Shown piece by piece: positions 34,925 to 46,600 of a stretch of DNA of 64,000 bases (position 1 is its first letter; every line of letters begins with the position of its first letter). Below the pieces are notes generated by a model, which saw only the letters and a program-made list of their open reading frames with translations, had not been told where the DNA came from and made no database searches. The translations under genes and the position numbers were made by a program. The DNA is from Adiantum capillus-veneris (Eukaryota; Streptophyta; Polypodiopsida; Polypodiales; Pteridaceae). The stretch spans positions 141,338,241-141,402,240 of the forward strand of contig CM043945.1 of assembly GCA_014529385.2 (NCBI GenBank), in the 5' to 3' direction.

Positions 34925-37900
34925 GACAATGAAACTTTTTCATTAACAACTTATAGCCTTGTTGTATGTATAAACAACCATCTGTAATGTTGTTTAGCAT
35001 TACTTGTACTTGGACAAGTCATTCTAAGTATCTGACAATCTTTAGACACAAAAGTTCTCCTGATACGTCGTGCTGAAATTGGTCTAGAAAACAGATTTGA
35101 CCAGCACTTAGTTGGACTTTGTCATGACACATAATTGAAATAATGGCGCCAGTGTCAGTCCAGAGACTCATATTCTCCACATGTGGAATATGTCTCATGT
35201 AAGGATGTGTAAAAAAGAACATCCTTCAAGTACAAGATGTACTTGTGTGTGGAGGTAACTCTAAATACTCTACGACAAGAGTGAGAGGGACCCTCATTAT
35301 CTTGCTCCACACTGGCTAAACCGAACTCCTTGAGTTCCTAGACCATGTTGTATCCCATGTGACAACATGTGCCAAATTGAACCCTACAAGTAGGTTCGTA
35401 ACAGCATAAGACAGAAAGATAGATTGGACACTTGGCCCAAAATATTTTGTGCCAACCTGCCCTTCGCATGACTCTGTAACATCCGAGCATACTTAGACGT
35501 CTTGAAAAACCAAGCAAAGCATACTAAAAATGGAATAACACCAAATCAATAGATGCGTACCTAGAGATTTGAACGTAATGTACACTTAGTTGTATTCAAA
35601 TGGAGAGGAGCGCCTCCCCTACTTGAAAAAACAAACAGCATTGCACTAGGAACCCTGGGTGTTGCCTTTGCAATCCAAGCCCTTGGATTATAATCTACGT
35701 AGTCAAACCCCTTGGTAAGACTCTTTGTAGAAACTGCTCAACGAGCAGATAACGGCAACCAATTACATAATGATTGGAATCAACTTGAAAATTATCTCCG
35801 TCCGCTACCGCGTGTGGTAGATTGCGAAATTATTTCCTTGAAAGTATAACTGGGAGAGATCAAATGTGATCCTCAATGCAAATCAAACTGTGATCCTTAA
35901 TGCCTATGGGGAGATGTAGCAATCAACTGTGCCAGGTCTTACTGCAAAACCGGGATGCCATAGACACTCATAGTGCTATAGAGAGAGCCAGAGATCCACA
36001 CAAGTGAAATGCCTAGCTCTTGTGGACAGTCATGCTGTCACAACTGGTTGTTGCATCTATAATTTCTTGTAGAGATCAGCTGCTGTGAGCTGAAGATGAT
36101 CAAAAACTCAACTTGAGTGTCACACTGAAAACATGTAGTGCAAACATGACACCCTAAACGTCCGTTATGACAAGACTGTTTCTTATCCATTAACGTCGAT
36201 GTGTACTTCCTTGGGTAGATCTTGAAAGCAGTCACCCAAAGAATGCCAATAGTTGGGTCTGACCCTTGGCCTGACAACGGCTCGTAGCCTATTTGGCTCA
36301 TAGCCCTTATGCGAAGTAGTGTTCAATCGACGAACCGATGAAGACTAATGTGAGTAGCATCTTAGCCATGTCTTAGCTGTGAGTTAGAGCACCTTGGCTC
36401 AAGCTGACTCACGAGCAAAACATGTATCAAAAGCTTCTTAGAAGAGTTTCATTTTTTCCCTTACAGAGAGAGAGAGAGAGAGAGAAAGAGAACAAGAGCA
36501 TGCTGGGATGATAAACTTTCCTTAAATTTGTAGAGTGTGTACCTAGAATGTTTTCTCTTAGACATGTTATGCCCTAATTGCAGCTTATCCTATAAGCATT
36601 CCAAAATCTGTCTGTATAACGCTCGCATTGAGAGAGGCAACAGAAAACACAAGTTAAATCTTGACCATCTACCGTGTAGGGTCGTGACTGTGTGAGGATG
36701 ACTTGAAAGGGACACGTTGCCGGTGAATCTAGTCAAAATTTTAGGTTCTTTTTAGTATTGTTGAGTGTTGATAGCAACCAACAATCCATCCGTACTCTGT
36801 CCTTGACAGAGTTGCTAGTGAGTTAGCGGAAGCGTAATGCATGAAGCGGTAGAATTGAATCCACTACACTAGCATGCCTTGCATGAAGAATTGTAAGCCC
36901 TTGCGGAGAGTGAGGGCCTCAATCGTGCAAACCAAAACTATAAGTACCTTGCACAGTTGAGACTGGTAGGGATTCTGTGATTTGATATTCCCTATTTTGC
37001 CAGTTCCCTGAAGCCGTGCTTCCTATGAAATTGCCAAAGCACTTTGCTTTGAACAATAGCAGTAATTGCGAAGTAAAGTGTAAACAGGAACAAACAAGAA
37101 AAATTTAAACTTGGCTAACCTGGTCATTGCTGTAACCAGTTGCCTCAATATTCAGTTGGCCCGTCTGTTTCTTATGAAATAACCTGCGAACATATTGCCG
37201 AATTCTTCCCACGTTTGTATGCTCATAGCATATGCCGAATGTGGGTAGTCGCACTGCAAGATGCATAAATTGAAGCCTTGCTGATAGCCAACTGAGGCGG
37301 TTGTTAACATACCGATATGAGGGCAAAAAGAATTGACCTTGTCCAGGATCTTCAATTGAAATAAGCTAACAGTGTGTAGGAAGCATCCTCGGGCAGCTGT
37401 TAGAAACAGTGACAAGGAGGTGGCCATGCCGAGCAACTTGCCCCTTGCATCAAGTCAAGGAACAGGATGTGCCTATCTTCTTGAGAGACCAAAACTCTAC
37501 AAATTTGCTATGCATTTGGATCAAACTGAACCGTCGTTGAACTGTGCTTGATGTGGATACTTCTCAATGATATATGCAGCAAGTATGTAATGCATATGAT
37601 AATTTTCACAAGCCGTGCCCATTAGTAGTCTTGTACGGAGCCTTGCTCATTGCAATACCAGTTACACCATGATTGAAAAGTACTGCGAGACACTTTGGCA
37701 CCCTGCAAAAACTATGAGGGTAATCAATTTGATAGAAAAAAATTTGAAAGAGGGTACCTTGTTGCCGTGATCTCTGTTGACTCTTGAGTCGTGCTTGAGG
37801 ACTTATTGTAGCCGTAACCATGGTCCTTACCATGCTTGTCGATTGCAGCCTTGCTGGGTGTTGTTGATCTGTAAAAAGCCGTGCTCACAGGAAATTTTGA

Positions 37901-38621
37901 TAACAAACTTTTAATTTACCTCAATCAACTCGTCTAGAATCAACCAATAATCATCATTCTTATCGGGATTGCTCCATGCTGGGAAGACATGGTCTTTATT
38001 TGCCGGCCGTGGTCTTGACATCGTTATTTGAAATCCGAGAGTCCAGTTATCTTTGCTCGTGTGGTAAAGACGTGTATAATTTCACAACAGACCGACAAGG
38101 AAGACATTGCTCGTGGCGGTCCCTGAATCCTTGCCGTCATTGCTTTTTCTCTCAAAATCTTTCAGCCACGAGGGCAATCCTTGATCGAAGTGAAATCATT
38201 GTCGTAGAGAGAGTTCCACTTTCTGGTGTCAAGAAAAGCATGCGAACCTTCCATGCTTCTACCTTGAACACCTTGGAACTTTCACTTCGGCTGTCAGCAC
38301 ATGCACCTTGCAGCCATGCCATGCATGCATGCCATTAGTGATTGCTTATTGAGTTCCGACTCCAATCTATGCGTGAAAAGGCTGGCAATCGTGCTCATGT
38401 GCAATGGTGTGTTCCTTGAACAGCTCGAGGCTTGAAACCGTGTCGAAGCTGCTAAAACTTTTTCGACTAGAACCGTGGGCCAATCCCTTAATTGGGGGGT
38501 GCCCAAAATTAGGGCGCCCACCTTTAAAAAAAAAGGGTGACAAGTAGCCATGGGGGCAGCGCAGTGAGCGAGAGCAAGAGGATGAAGATACCGTCGTCTG
38601 CAGTGCCTGAATCTTTTTTGA
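34925..38621. other. 3.7 kb without a recognised gene
   Basis: Only short open frames (at most ~120 codons) are present, none with a recognisable domain. A short (GA)n lies at 36466-36485. Words such as GCCTTGCTG and CCGTGCT recur but no clear repeat unit was resolved. GGGTGCCC-AAAATTA-GGGCGCCC (38498-38520) is a small hairpin beside the next LTR. This is probably old transposon-derived or intronic sequence. Confidence 0.4.
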
Positions 38622-38778
38622 AACTAGGCATTGAGATCCTCCTCCCAACCTCCCTTTATATAGGCGGGCTCCTAGCCCCTTGCCCTAGACGGATCCCCTA
38701 TCCACACTGCCTAGCCCGGCCCTTGGCCGTAGTCCGTGACTAACCTAGTTCTTAGGGTACAGGACCCTTGTCCTGACA
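38622..38778 (-). repeat. Gypsy-type LTR B1 (3' LTR, minus strand)
   Basis: Read on the minus strand it starts TGTCAGGACAAGGGTCC at 38778 and contains a TATA box (CCTATATAAAGGG). It is preceded by a polypurine tract TTAAGGGGGAAGT (38780-38792) and a Gypsy polyprotein end. Similarity to LTR B2 fades at about 38622. Confidence 0.75.
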
Positions 38779-38792
38779 TTACTTCCCCCTTA

Positions 38793-39455
38793 AAAAAGAG
38801 TTTCGTCCTCGAAAACACAAGTAGTAATATCTTCTTAAGAATACTGATGTTTTCTTTATTGACATCCCATAAGTGAGCTAGTTGTTTGTATGACCGATAA
38901 TTGGTGTAGTGAGGAGGTTCAATGAAACGAAGAGCAACATCTGGATTTTCAACATTGTTGTCCGTTTGCAACCACTTGGGTCGAAATGGTAACTCCAGTT
39001 ATAACTCACTTGAGTACTATAAAGGAGTAGCCACAACTAAGAGTCACTTGGGTCTATTTGGTAACTCCATTCATAACTCACTTGAGTATTGTAAAGGAGA
39101 AACCATAACGAAGAGTTGCCGAAAGGCATAACCATGTTCAGATATTCTGAAGGTACTGGAATAATTCAAGGAAACCTTGGCGCAACTGTCCCTGAAGTTG
39201 AGAGCCAGATTTCCAACTCCCCACCACAAGAGGTGTTCAAAGTCGAAAAATCGTACTTAAGCAAATTCTAGAATAGGGAGAAAAGTCATCTATTCAAAAA
39301 TGCGTTGTTTTAACGTCTGCTCTTAGAAGATCCTTTAGCGCAATATTACTCTTTGTAATCTGCCTATCCCCTTGGATAACTGACAGTACTACGGTGTGTT
39401 TTCCTCACGGTATATAGACAGTCGTCCCAGATGATTGGTAAACGGGGAATCACAG
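38793..39455 (-). pseudogene. Gypsy polyprotein 3' end and dispersed repeat, copy 2
   Basis: On the minus strand the frame reads HLWDVNKENISILKK and then, in a shifted frame, LVFEDETLF, the usual end of a chromovirus-type Gypsy polyprotein just before the polypurine tract. The plus-strand element at 49420-49480 has the parallel ending ATLENISVLKKKFP, FVFENEKFS. The same DNA is repeated at 13595-14442. Frameshifts show that it is dead. Confidence 0.6.
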
Positions 39456-39462
39456 TATTGTA

Positions 39463-39874
39463 CAATCATCGTGGTTACATGAGAAAATCGACAAACTCCC
39501 AAACCAAGCCATGACCTCTATTGGTGATTAGTAGACCCAAAAGTTATCTCATAGAGATAGTGCACATAGAGTGCAGAATGCTGCATAAGCAACAACCTTA
39601 GGAATATGCATGCCGTTCGAAATCAGCCTTTGCTAAACACTAGGGTCCAGAACACCTAGTGTGCATGCATTTAGAAAAAACTAACTAGAACCTATATATC
39701 CATACTAGTCCTTGCCAATACTTATGACCAAAATGTGATGCGCCTAGCACACATTTAAAGGAATGTAAATAGTTCTGAAAAGAAACTAAATACTTTTAGT
39801 TGCAATATTTTGCAAGCCTTGCTGAAACGTCTAAATCACAGTAGAAGGTGAAACATTGATGACTTCTAGGTACG
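39463..39874 (+). repeat. Dispersed 410-bp repeat, copy 2
   Basis: It is homologous to 34515-34924 with about 10% differences by eye. It ends at TTCTAGGTAC just before LTR B2. Confidence 0.85.
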
Positions 39875-39878
39875 CTAG

Positions 39879-40049
39879 TGTCAGGACAAGGGTCCTGTAC
39901 CCTAAGAACTAGGTTAGTCACGGACTACGACCAAGGGTCGGGCTAGGCAGTGTGGATAGGGGATCCTTCTAGGGCAAGGGACTAGGAGCCGGCCTATATA
40001 AAGGGAGGTTGGGAGGAGGATCTCAAGGCCTAGTTCCCTAGTTCTTACA
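39879..40049 (+). repeat. Gypsy-type LTR B2 (plus strand)
   Basis: This 171-bp LTR runs TGTCAGGACAAGGGTCC to TTCTTACA, with TATA box CCTATATAAAGGG. It is followed by TAGTATCAGA (40051-40060), a decayed form of the TGGTATCAGA primer site. Confidence 0.8.
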
Positions 40050-40328
40050 CTAGTATCAGAAATAGTGCTCTCCCCGTTGCGCATCCATCAAGCCCGGCTG
40101 TGCTGACTTTCGTGCACGTCGGTGTCGGCCTTCCTCCTCCCTTAATCGGGTGTGCCGATGGGTGTGTCCTCGGTTGCCAAGAGACCTTGCCCACGGCTCT
40201 GCATGCCAACGGCTAAGGGCTCTTGCCCACGGACTGGTTTGGCTTCTCAAGCCTGCCATGGAAATCCCCATATAAGGGGTCCCTCCTGCGGTTCTGCCCT
40301 CAATTGACCCCTCCATGGAAGCTCGCAT

Positions 40329-40400
<72 letters not shown>

Positions 40401-40459
40401 AAAGAGACATGAGACTGAGCTTCCATGCCCTCCACCCTTCTTCTCCTTCCTCCCCCTGA
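40050..40459 (-). other. Leader/gag-start region between inverted LTRs
   Basis: Read from the minus-strand primer site this is the start of an internal region: a purine-rich leader, a frame MEGMEAQSHVSFF, then a 66-bp (CT)n (plus-strand GA at 40331-40396) and a 153-codon frame that continues to 40056. It is bounded on the other side by the plus-strand LTR B2. I recognise no Gag domain. Confidence 0.45.
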
Positions 40460-40649
40460 GCTCTGATACCAATATAATACCTAGGGTAACTGAACATAGG
40501 ATCCTCCTCCCTACCACCCCTTATATAGGCCTAGCTCCTAGCTCTTGCCCTAAGCGGATCCCCAGTCCGCACTGGTCCAATCCAGGCCCTTGGCCTAGGT
40601 CCCTGACGCCCTAGGTTGGGCCTTGCCCCGTAGCACCCTTGTCCTGACA
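40460..40649 (-). repeat. Primer site and Gypsy-type LTR B3 (minus strand)
   Basis: On the minus strand the LTR starts TGTCAGGACAAGGGTGC at 40649, has TATA box CCTATATAAGGGG and ends about 40474. The primer site TGGTATCAGAGC is at 40460-40471. It belongs to the same family as B1 and B2. Its orientation is opposite to B2, with ~420 bp between them. Confidence 0.8.
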
Positions 40650-41088
40650 CCAAGCATCCCTACAAGTCAAAAAACGTCCCTTGCTGTTAAATCTAGTCTG
40701 GAAAAGTTCATCATTACCCCACACAGCCCCCCTCAGCTTCCAGAATCGATTTTTACTATTTTTACTGATTTTTAATGATGAAAATTAAAAATATGAGAAA
40801 TTTCTAGAACCTTAGGATAAGAAATTCTTTATTAATAATAATTATTGGAACCATCCAGTTTTACTTAACTAATTGAATTCTTATTGTAACCTTTTAGGGC
40901 CCGTAACTCTTCCAGATTTTATCGGAATCTGATTCTGAAAATTTCTAGCTTGGGGTTTGCTGTGCTTAAGATTTCAAAAATACCAATATTTTCCACAGTC
41001 GGACAACTCTACATTGCTTTTTCAATAATCATATCAGTTGAACTAAGCTTTATACAATCTTAAGGTTTCAGAAACTGGAAACCTTACA
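40650..41088 (-). repeat. Truncated 3' LTR of the LARD-like element
   Basis: It matches 47417-47855 closely (shared blocks include CATTACCCCACACAGCCCCC and GGGCCCGTAACTCTTCCAGA). The copy is cut where LTR B3 begins (40649/40650), so ~3.7 kb of the LTR is missing. Confidence 0.88.
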
Positions 41089-42039
41089 ATCACCCCAACT
41101 TAAGAATTTGAGATGCCCTCATCTCAATCGAAATTGGGAAAATATTTGAGAAGAGAAATTCATCCTCTTAATTGGCATCTTTGAAGGGGATAACCTTTCC
41201 ACTTTACCAAAGGTTACTGATTACTCTAAGAGTTCTTTCTAGTTTCTGGTTGGAGTTGCTTGCTAGTCAATTTTTCCTCAAGAAACTCTTAGTGTTGAGC
41301 CCATCTTAAAAACCTTTACAAACCATTCGTATCATCTCAAAAACCAGGTTGAATCAATTTCATAAAATATCCATACATCCACCTTGTCAACCTAAACGTT
41401 ATCAGTCTAACTGATCATTCAGAGAAATCAGTGTTCGACAAGTATCATGTATTTCAGCTTTGTCAATGTGAGCGCGCTCGACGTGTTCTTTCCATTCTGA
41501 GCAATCTGCGTTCAGCACAAGCTTCCACCATTGTACCAGAGGTACTTCCTCTGTGCTCTAACCTGGTTGACCAACAATATGTAAAAGGGTTTTAAGAAGT
41601 ATCATACCAAGATTTCTTTCCGGCTTCCTATTAGTCTCGTACCTTAATATTTTCATATCTGGGTCATTTTTCTAGGGAGGTCATCGTGTGCACAAGAATG
41701 TGAGTTGGTTTCTTGATAACTACCTCATTTCTAAGATTCGAATTTTTCCTTCTTAACGAGAACCTCTTTATCATTTGCTAGATCTACCCTTAATTTCTTG
41801 ATTAAATACTAACTTAACTTTAGATTCATTAAGTAATTTTTGGAGAAGAAAGTCATGTATACCATTACAATATATAAGTAACTCAAGTTTTTACATTATT
41901 GATTTATAGTGGTTTACAAAGCTCTAAAATTGCTAACTATGGCCAAGCGAGTGGCTCTTTTATCTTTCTTATTCATAAGGTTGGTTCTCCTATGATTGCA
42001 TAAGATCTGGCTCCTCTTGCTCTTCCTCCACCTCGTCCT

Positions 42040-42780
42040 CCATTTCTAGCTCCTCGTACATTATCTCCTTGAATTTGAGGAATGGCTCTAGCAGTAGTTT
42101 CAGGGTTTTTCTCTTCAGGACAATTATTTCTATAGTGCCTCATTTGATTGCATCCATAGCACCTAACGTTTGGGAAGGTCTGCTACAGGTTTACCACTGC
42201 AGCTAGTCCACATTGTTGGTATCCTTGGTTGAGAGTTCCCCTGGCTCTTCCCCTAAATTTATTAAATCCATTATAGTTCCTTATGGACTTGGTTCCTTCG
42301 GCTGCATGAGGCTTAGCCCTGAGAAGGGCATCCTCTATTGATGTAGGCCTCATGGTTTCGAGACGTGTACTCAGGGGTTTGTTGAGGCCTTGACAAAAAT
42401 GGGCAATTTGTTGCTCCATGGTCATCTTGGGAGCATAGCATCGTAAAGACACAAACTTGGTTTAGTACTCCTCTAATGAAAGTCCTAGCTGGCGTAGACC
42501 AAAGAAATCGTTCATCTTTATAGCCTGATGTGCAGGAGGGAGATAACGTTCTTTGATTGCTTGCTTCATTTTCTCCCAAGATGGACTACTCGTGGGATTA
42601 TCTCTGCATATTGCTTCCACTAAAGTTTGGCATCTCCGCTGAGACGGAACATACCCAACATTGTTTGGTTTTCTAGAGCAGTTCCTGTAGCTTTGAAATA
42701 GTCATCCATAGCATCTACCATGCTTCGGAATCTCGCTCTAAATTGGGTTCCTCTCCCTTGAAAGTAGGGAGTTAAACTTT
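42040..42780 (-). pseudogene. Gag (Retrotrans_gag) with CCHC zinc knuckle
   Basis: On the minus strand a Gypsy-type Gag is recognisable: EKMKQAIKERYLPPAHQ, LRQLGLSLEEY, FCQGLNKPLSTRLETM and SIEDALLRAKPHA. After an in-frame TAG it is followed by an R/G-rich stretch and a zinc knuckle C-x2-C-x4-H-x4-C (VRCYGCNQMRHYRNNC, about 42119-42165). Several stops or frame changes break it, so it is not translated as a whole. No protease follows. Gag without Pol is typical of non-autonomous LARD or TR-GAG elements, which depend on Pol from elsewhere. Confidence 0.75.
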
Positions 42781-43049
42781 CTTTAGTAGTAATTTTTTCT
42801 CTTGACTAACAGTGTAAAGGCTATTTACGCGAGTATTTCCCTGAAATTGAATTAGTGGATTATAGTACCAGATGAAATCTCTCTTACTTATGCTTTTAAC
42901 TTATCTCATACTCAAACTTTTGCACACAAGATGAAGACAATTACCAAACCATGAACAAAACTGCTTATAGCATACCCATGCGAACCATAGTATGTACAAG
43001 AGTTAATACAATCCATGAAGGTCCTACTATGTACAAGGGTGACACAACC

Positions 43050-43553
43050 CTATACTAGAATCTTGTGGACTTTGGGTGGATCAGATATAGGATCAAAATA
43101 TACAACATCTTTTGGTCCATTAAAACTAGGGCCTACACCTATGGTTCTAATTCTACCTGGGTAGATTACTTTAGACACCTGATCAAACACCCACTGATTT
43201 TGCGATACTTGGACATCATCTATTACAAGGGTTTCTTCTGAATTCTCCGTCCCAACGAGAAAGTATACTTCAATCACTTGAAGATCTTCGGCCCATTTGA
43301 GTTTCTTCATATTTAGTTCAAAACCTTCTAATTCTCTCGCATCAATGAAGAAAATTCCACCAGATCCTGACCACTTGATTCTCCGAGTGGAAGGAGAAAA
43401 TCTATTATCTAGCCATTTCATCACGCTCTTTCTCATTGAATAGTCTCGGGATAGGCAAGCCCTCATAAACCTAATGTTGAATCTAGGAATTTGAAGTAGG
43501 CTTGATGGAAATTTTCCTGCAGGGATAGGGATAATTCTCTCTCTTCCTTCCAC
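43050..43553 (-). CDS. Unknown ORF upstream of gag, ~167 codons
   Basis: The longest clean frame of the internal region lies between the primer site and gag on the minus strand. The first ATG in frame is inside (near MRACLSRDYSMRKSVM), so the true start is uncertain. It is a mixed α/β-looking, charged sequence with WSGSGGIFFIDARELEGF, EVYFLVGTE and IGVGPSFNGPKDVVYFDP. I recognise no domain. It is not a standard retroviral protein and could be an element-specific protein or a captured fragment. It ends 15 bp beyond ...DPPKVHKI. Confidence 0.45.
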   Translation of the reverse strand: MEGRERIIPIPAGKFPSSLLQIPRFNIRFMRACLSRDYSMRKSVMKWLDNRFSPSTRRIKWSGSGGIFFIDARELEGFELNMKKLKWAEDLQVIEVYFLVGTENSEETLVIDDVQVSQNQWVFDQVSKVIYPGRIRTIGVGPSFNGPKDVVYFDPISDPPKVHKILV

Positions 43554-43660
43554 TCCCTCTTTTCAATTAAATACCTTTTTAATTGAATTAGTCAAAGATC
43601 ACTGATTTCAACCTAATGCCTTAAACTTTTCCCTAGGTCCAAGACTTTATTTAAAACACA

Positions 43661-43673
43661 CACTCTGATACCA
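43661..43673 (-). other. Primer binding site of the LARD-like element
   Basis: On the minus strand TGGTATCAGAGTG starts 2 nt after the LTR end ...CCTTACA. It is of tRNA-iMet type. Confidence 0.85.
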
Positions 43674-43675
43674 CT

Positions 43676-46600
43676 TGTAAGGTTCCCAATCCGCTTATAC
43701 CGAGATCGGGATGGGATCCTTAACAGGTCTCTAAATAAGAAAAATCCAAGGAGTAGACCTTTACCATTAACAATGGCTTGGGTCTATAGCCTTAGAAGCA
43801 AACCTAGTCATGTCTTGCAGCGGAAACGTGACAACGTATTCAAACGGCCTACAAAAAAAAAAAATCTTATTCCGGCCCTATAACTTCATCATTCAGATTA
43901 TGGTTTCCTTAGCCAACATTTTTTTCCCCCTAACATATGTGAGGGCACAACCGTTGGTGGATTCCTCTTCCCAGTAAAGACGTTTCTAAAACGTTTTAGA
44001 GCGCGGGAATGGATAGTTACCTGACTAATCAGTTCCACTCGTCCATGATTGACAACCTTAGCCAATCCCCACTTACCACCCCGCACTCACACAAGATTCA
44101 TTTATCTTATCATCACATTGTTTTAACATTTAAAATAATGGTTTCTTTTAACGTTCCATCATAGTAATTCCTTGAAGACAGCATTGAAAGCATTCTTTTA
44201 GAAAACAAATATCTTTAAACTTAAGACAGGGTACTGTCAATCAAAACATTATCCATAATAAACATGACCAGTACTCTTCTTGTCTCAAGACCACCTAAGG
44301 GTCAAAAAACGGCACCCATTCCTTATTCACAATCTAGAGTGGATAAACCCCCACCTAAGGTTCCGGGTGCCCATACACCAAACCAGTTACCCATACAACA
44401 GGGCGGCTCCCCTAGGATTAAAAAACGGTATCCTAACTTATGTAGAAACATCAAGACATGACACGGAGTAGAAACTCAACGTTCATGGGGGTAACCGACT
44501 TATCCGTGGCTAGAAAGCCAATCATTATCATCAATTTATACTAAGGAGTCGGAGGTGTCTTGAGACAAGCTGTGTTAAGAATGCTCAATCATATCTTTCC
44601 TAATTCAACCAGTTTTAACCCAAACAATTATTTCCTACATTACAAACAAATGCACGTTGGAAGTTACCTTCCGTTTTTAGCCAGTTTATCCTTCCTAACC
44701 TTATGTATGCAATGCTAACTTAAAAATGAACTTTAAAAGATTTTAAATGAAATCCACCTAGGATTGCTCGTCTATGTGCTATTGGGCGGGTACCCGTAGG
44801 CTCTAGTCCTCTGTTGGCCTATGGCTACGCCCAGCCTTATGGTCATTAATGGCTTTGTTTCGCTTGTTGCTAACATCCTCTACCTCCGTAAGAGGATTTC
44901 TCTTGGTTCTCTTTGGAGCCATGTCGGCCGCCTTATAAAAAGACTTAATCCATTAGAAGTTTAATTGAATAATCTTCTTTCTCCTTTTTTTTTTCAAAAA
45001 TAAGGATTTTTGGAGTAAGTAGATATCTTTAATAGTCAATTTGATGAGATATTCCTCCTGTAACTTATCTATGCTATAAGTAATTTCCCATAATTACCAT
45101 TTAATTTGGGAAGCCCTTTAACTAGATTTATCCTTAGTCTATACTCCATTTTAGCCTTAGTAAATTATAATTTCTATCGGCTAATGAATTACTCACCCTA
45201 AATGGTAATTGAATATGTTCTATCTTTAGGAATTTTCATAAATTTGATTTATAACCTTTCCCTCCTATACTTATGATCTAAATTAGGCAAAATTTTATTG
45301 ATAGTAATTTGTTATACCATCCATTTATACTGAGGTAATCTTACCACCCTTCAATAGCGTTTTTGGACTTCAGGTATTTATTTGGTAATTAGATAAATTC
45401 ATTTACTAATTTCCTTTCTCTATTTTATACGCAAAATCGGCTACTTTTATTGAAGATAAATACCTAAACTATTTATCTGAGGTTGGGGTACTTATCACGG
45501 ATTTCTTAAGGTGTATTCTACCTCTAATATTTATATCAAATGTTTTTGGAATAATTTACTATATTCCTACTTTTATTTTTCCCTAAAAATAATATAATTT
45601 TACTGGGCTAATTAGGTAAACTAATTATCTGAAGGTAACATAATTATCATGGGTTTCCTAGGGTATAATTAACCTCTGATAAATAACTCAAAACATTTTG
45701 AATGAATTTGTTAATTTCCCATTTTAATTTGTCCTAAAAACTGCATAATTTTGTTAAAGTAATTAGGTAAATTAATTATCTGAGCTTGACATAATTATCA
45801 TAGATGCCCTAACATATAATTAACCTTTGATAAATAACTAATATCATCTTGAATCAGTTTACTAATTTCCCTCTTTTAATTTGTCCTAAAAACAAAGTAT
45901 TTTTGCTGAAGTAATTAGGTAAATTAATTATCTGAGCTTGAAATAATTATCACAGGTTTTCTAACATGTAATTAACCTCTGATAAATAACTCAAAGCAAT
46001 TGGAATCAATTTACTAGTTTCACCCTTTTAATTTGTCCTAAAAACAGAGTATTTTTGCTAAAATAATTAGGCAAATTAATTATCTGAGCTAGAAATAATT
46101 ATCACGGGTTTACTAACATACAATTGACCTTTGATAAATAAATCAAAGGAATTGGAATCAATTTACTAATTTCCACCTATTAATTTGTCCTAAAATTAGA
46201 GTATTTATGCCAAAGTAATTAGGTAAATTAATTATCTGAGCTTGAAATAATTATTAAAAATTTTCTAACATATAATTAACCTCTAATAAATAACTCAAAG
46301 TAATTAGAATCAATTTACTAATTTCTCCCTTTTAATTTGTCCTAAAAACAAAGTATTTATGATAAGGTAATTAGGGAAATTAATTATGTGAGATTGACAT
46401 AATTATCATGGATTTGTTTACATGTATTTAACCTCTGATAAATAACCCAAAGCAATTTGAATCAATTTACTAATTTTTGCTATTTAATTTGTCCTAAAAA
46501 CATAGTATTTCTTCTAAAGTAATTAGGTAAATTAATTATCTGAGCTTGATATAATTATCATGGGTTCTCTAGCATGTAATTAACCTCTGATAAATAACTC

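Noticed and set aside
37976-38338. 120-codon Cys/His-containing open frame
   Set aside because: The Cys and His residues do not form a regular zinc-binding pattern. No family is recognised and the context is repeat debris.
38498-38520. GGGTGCCC/GGGCGCCC small hairpin as a regulatory site
   Set aside because: It is short and isolated, with no gene nearby.
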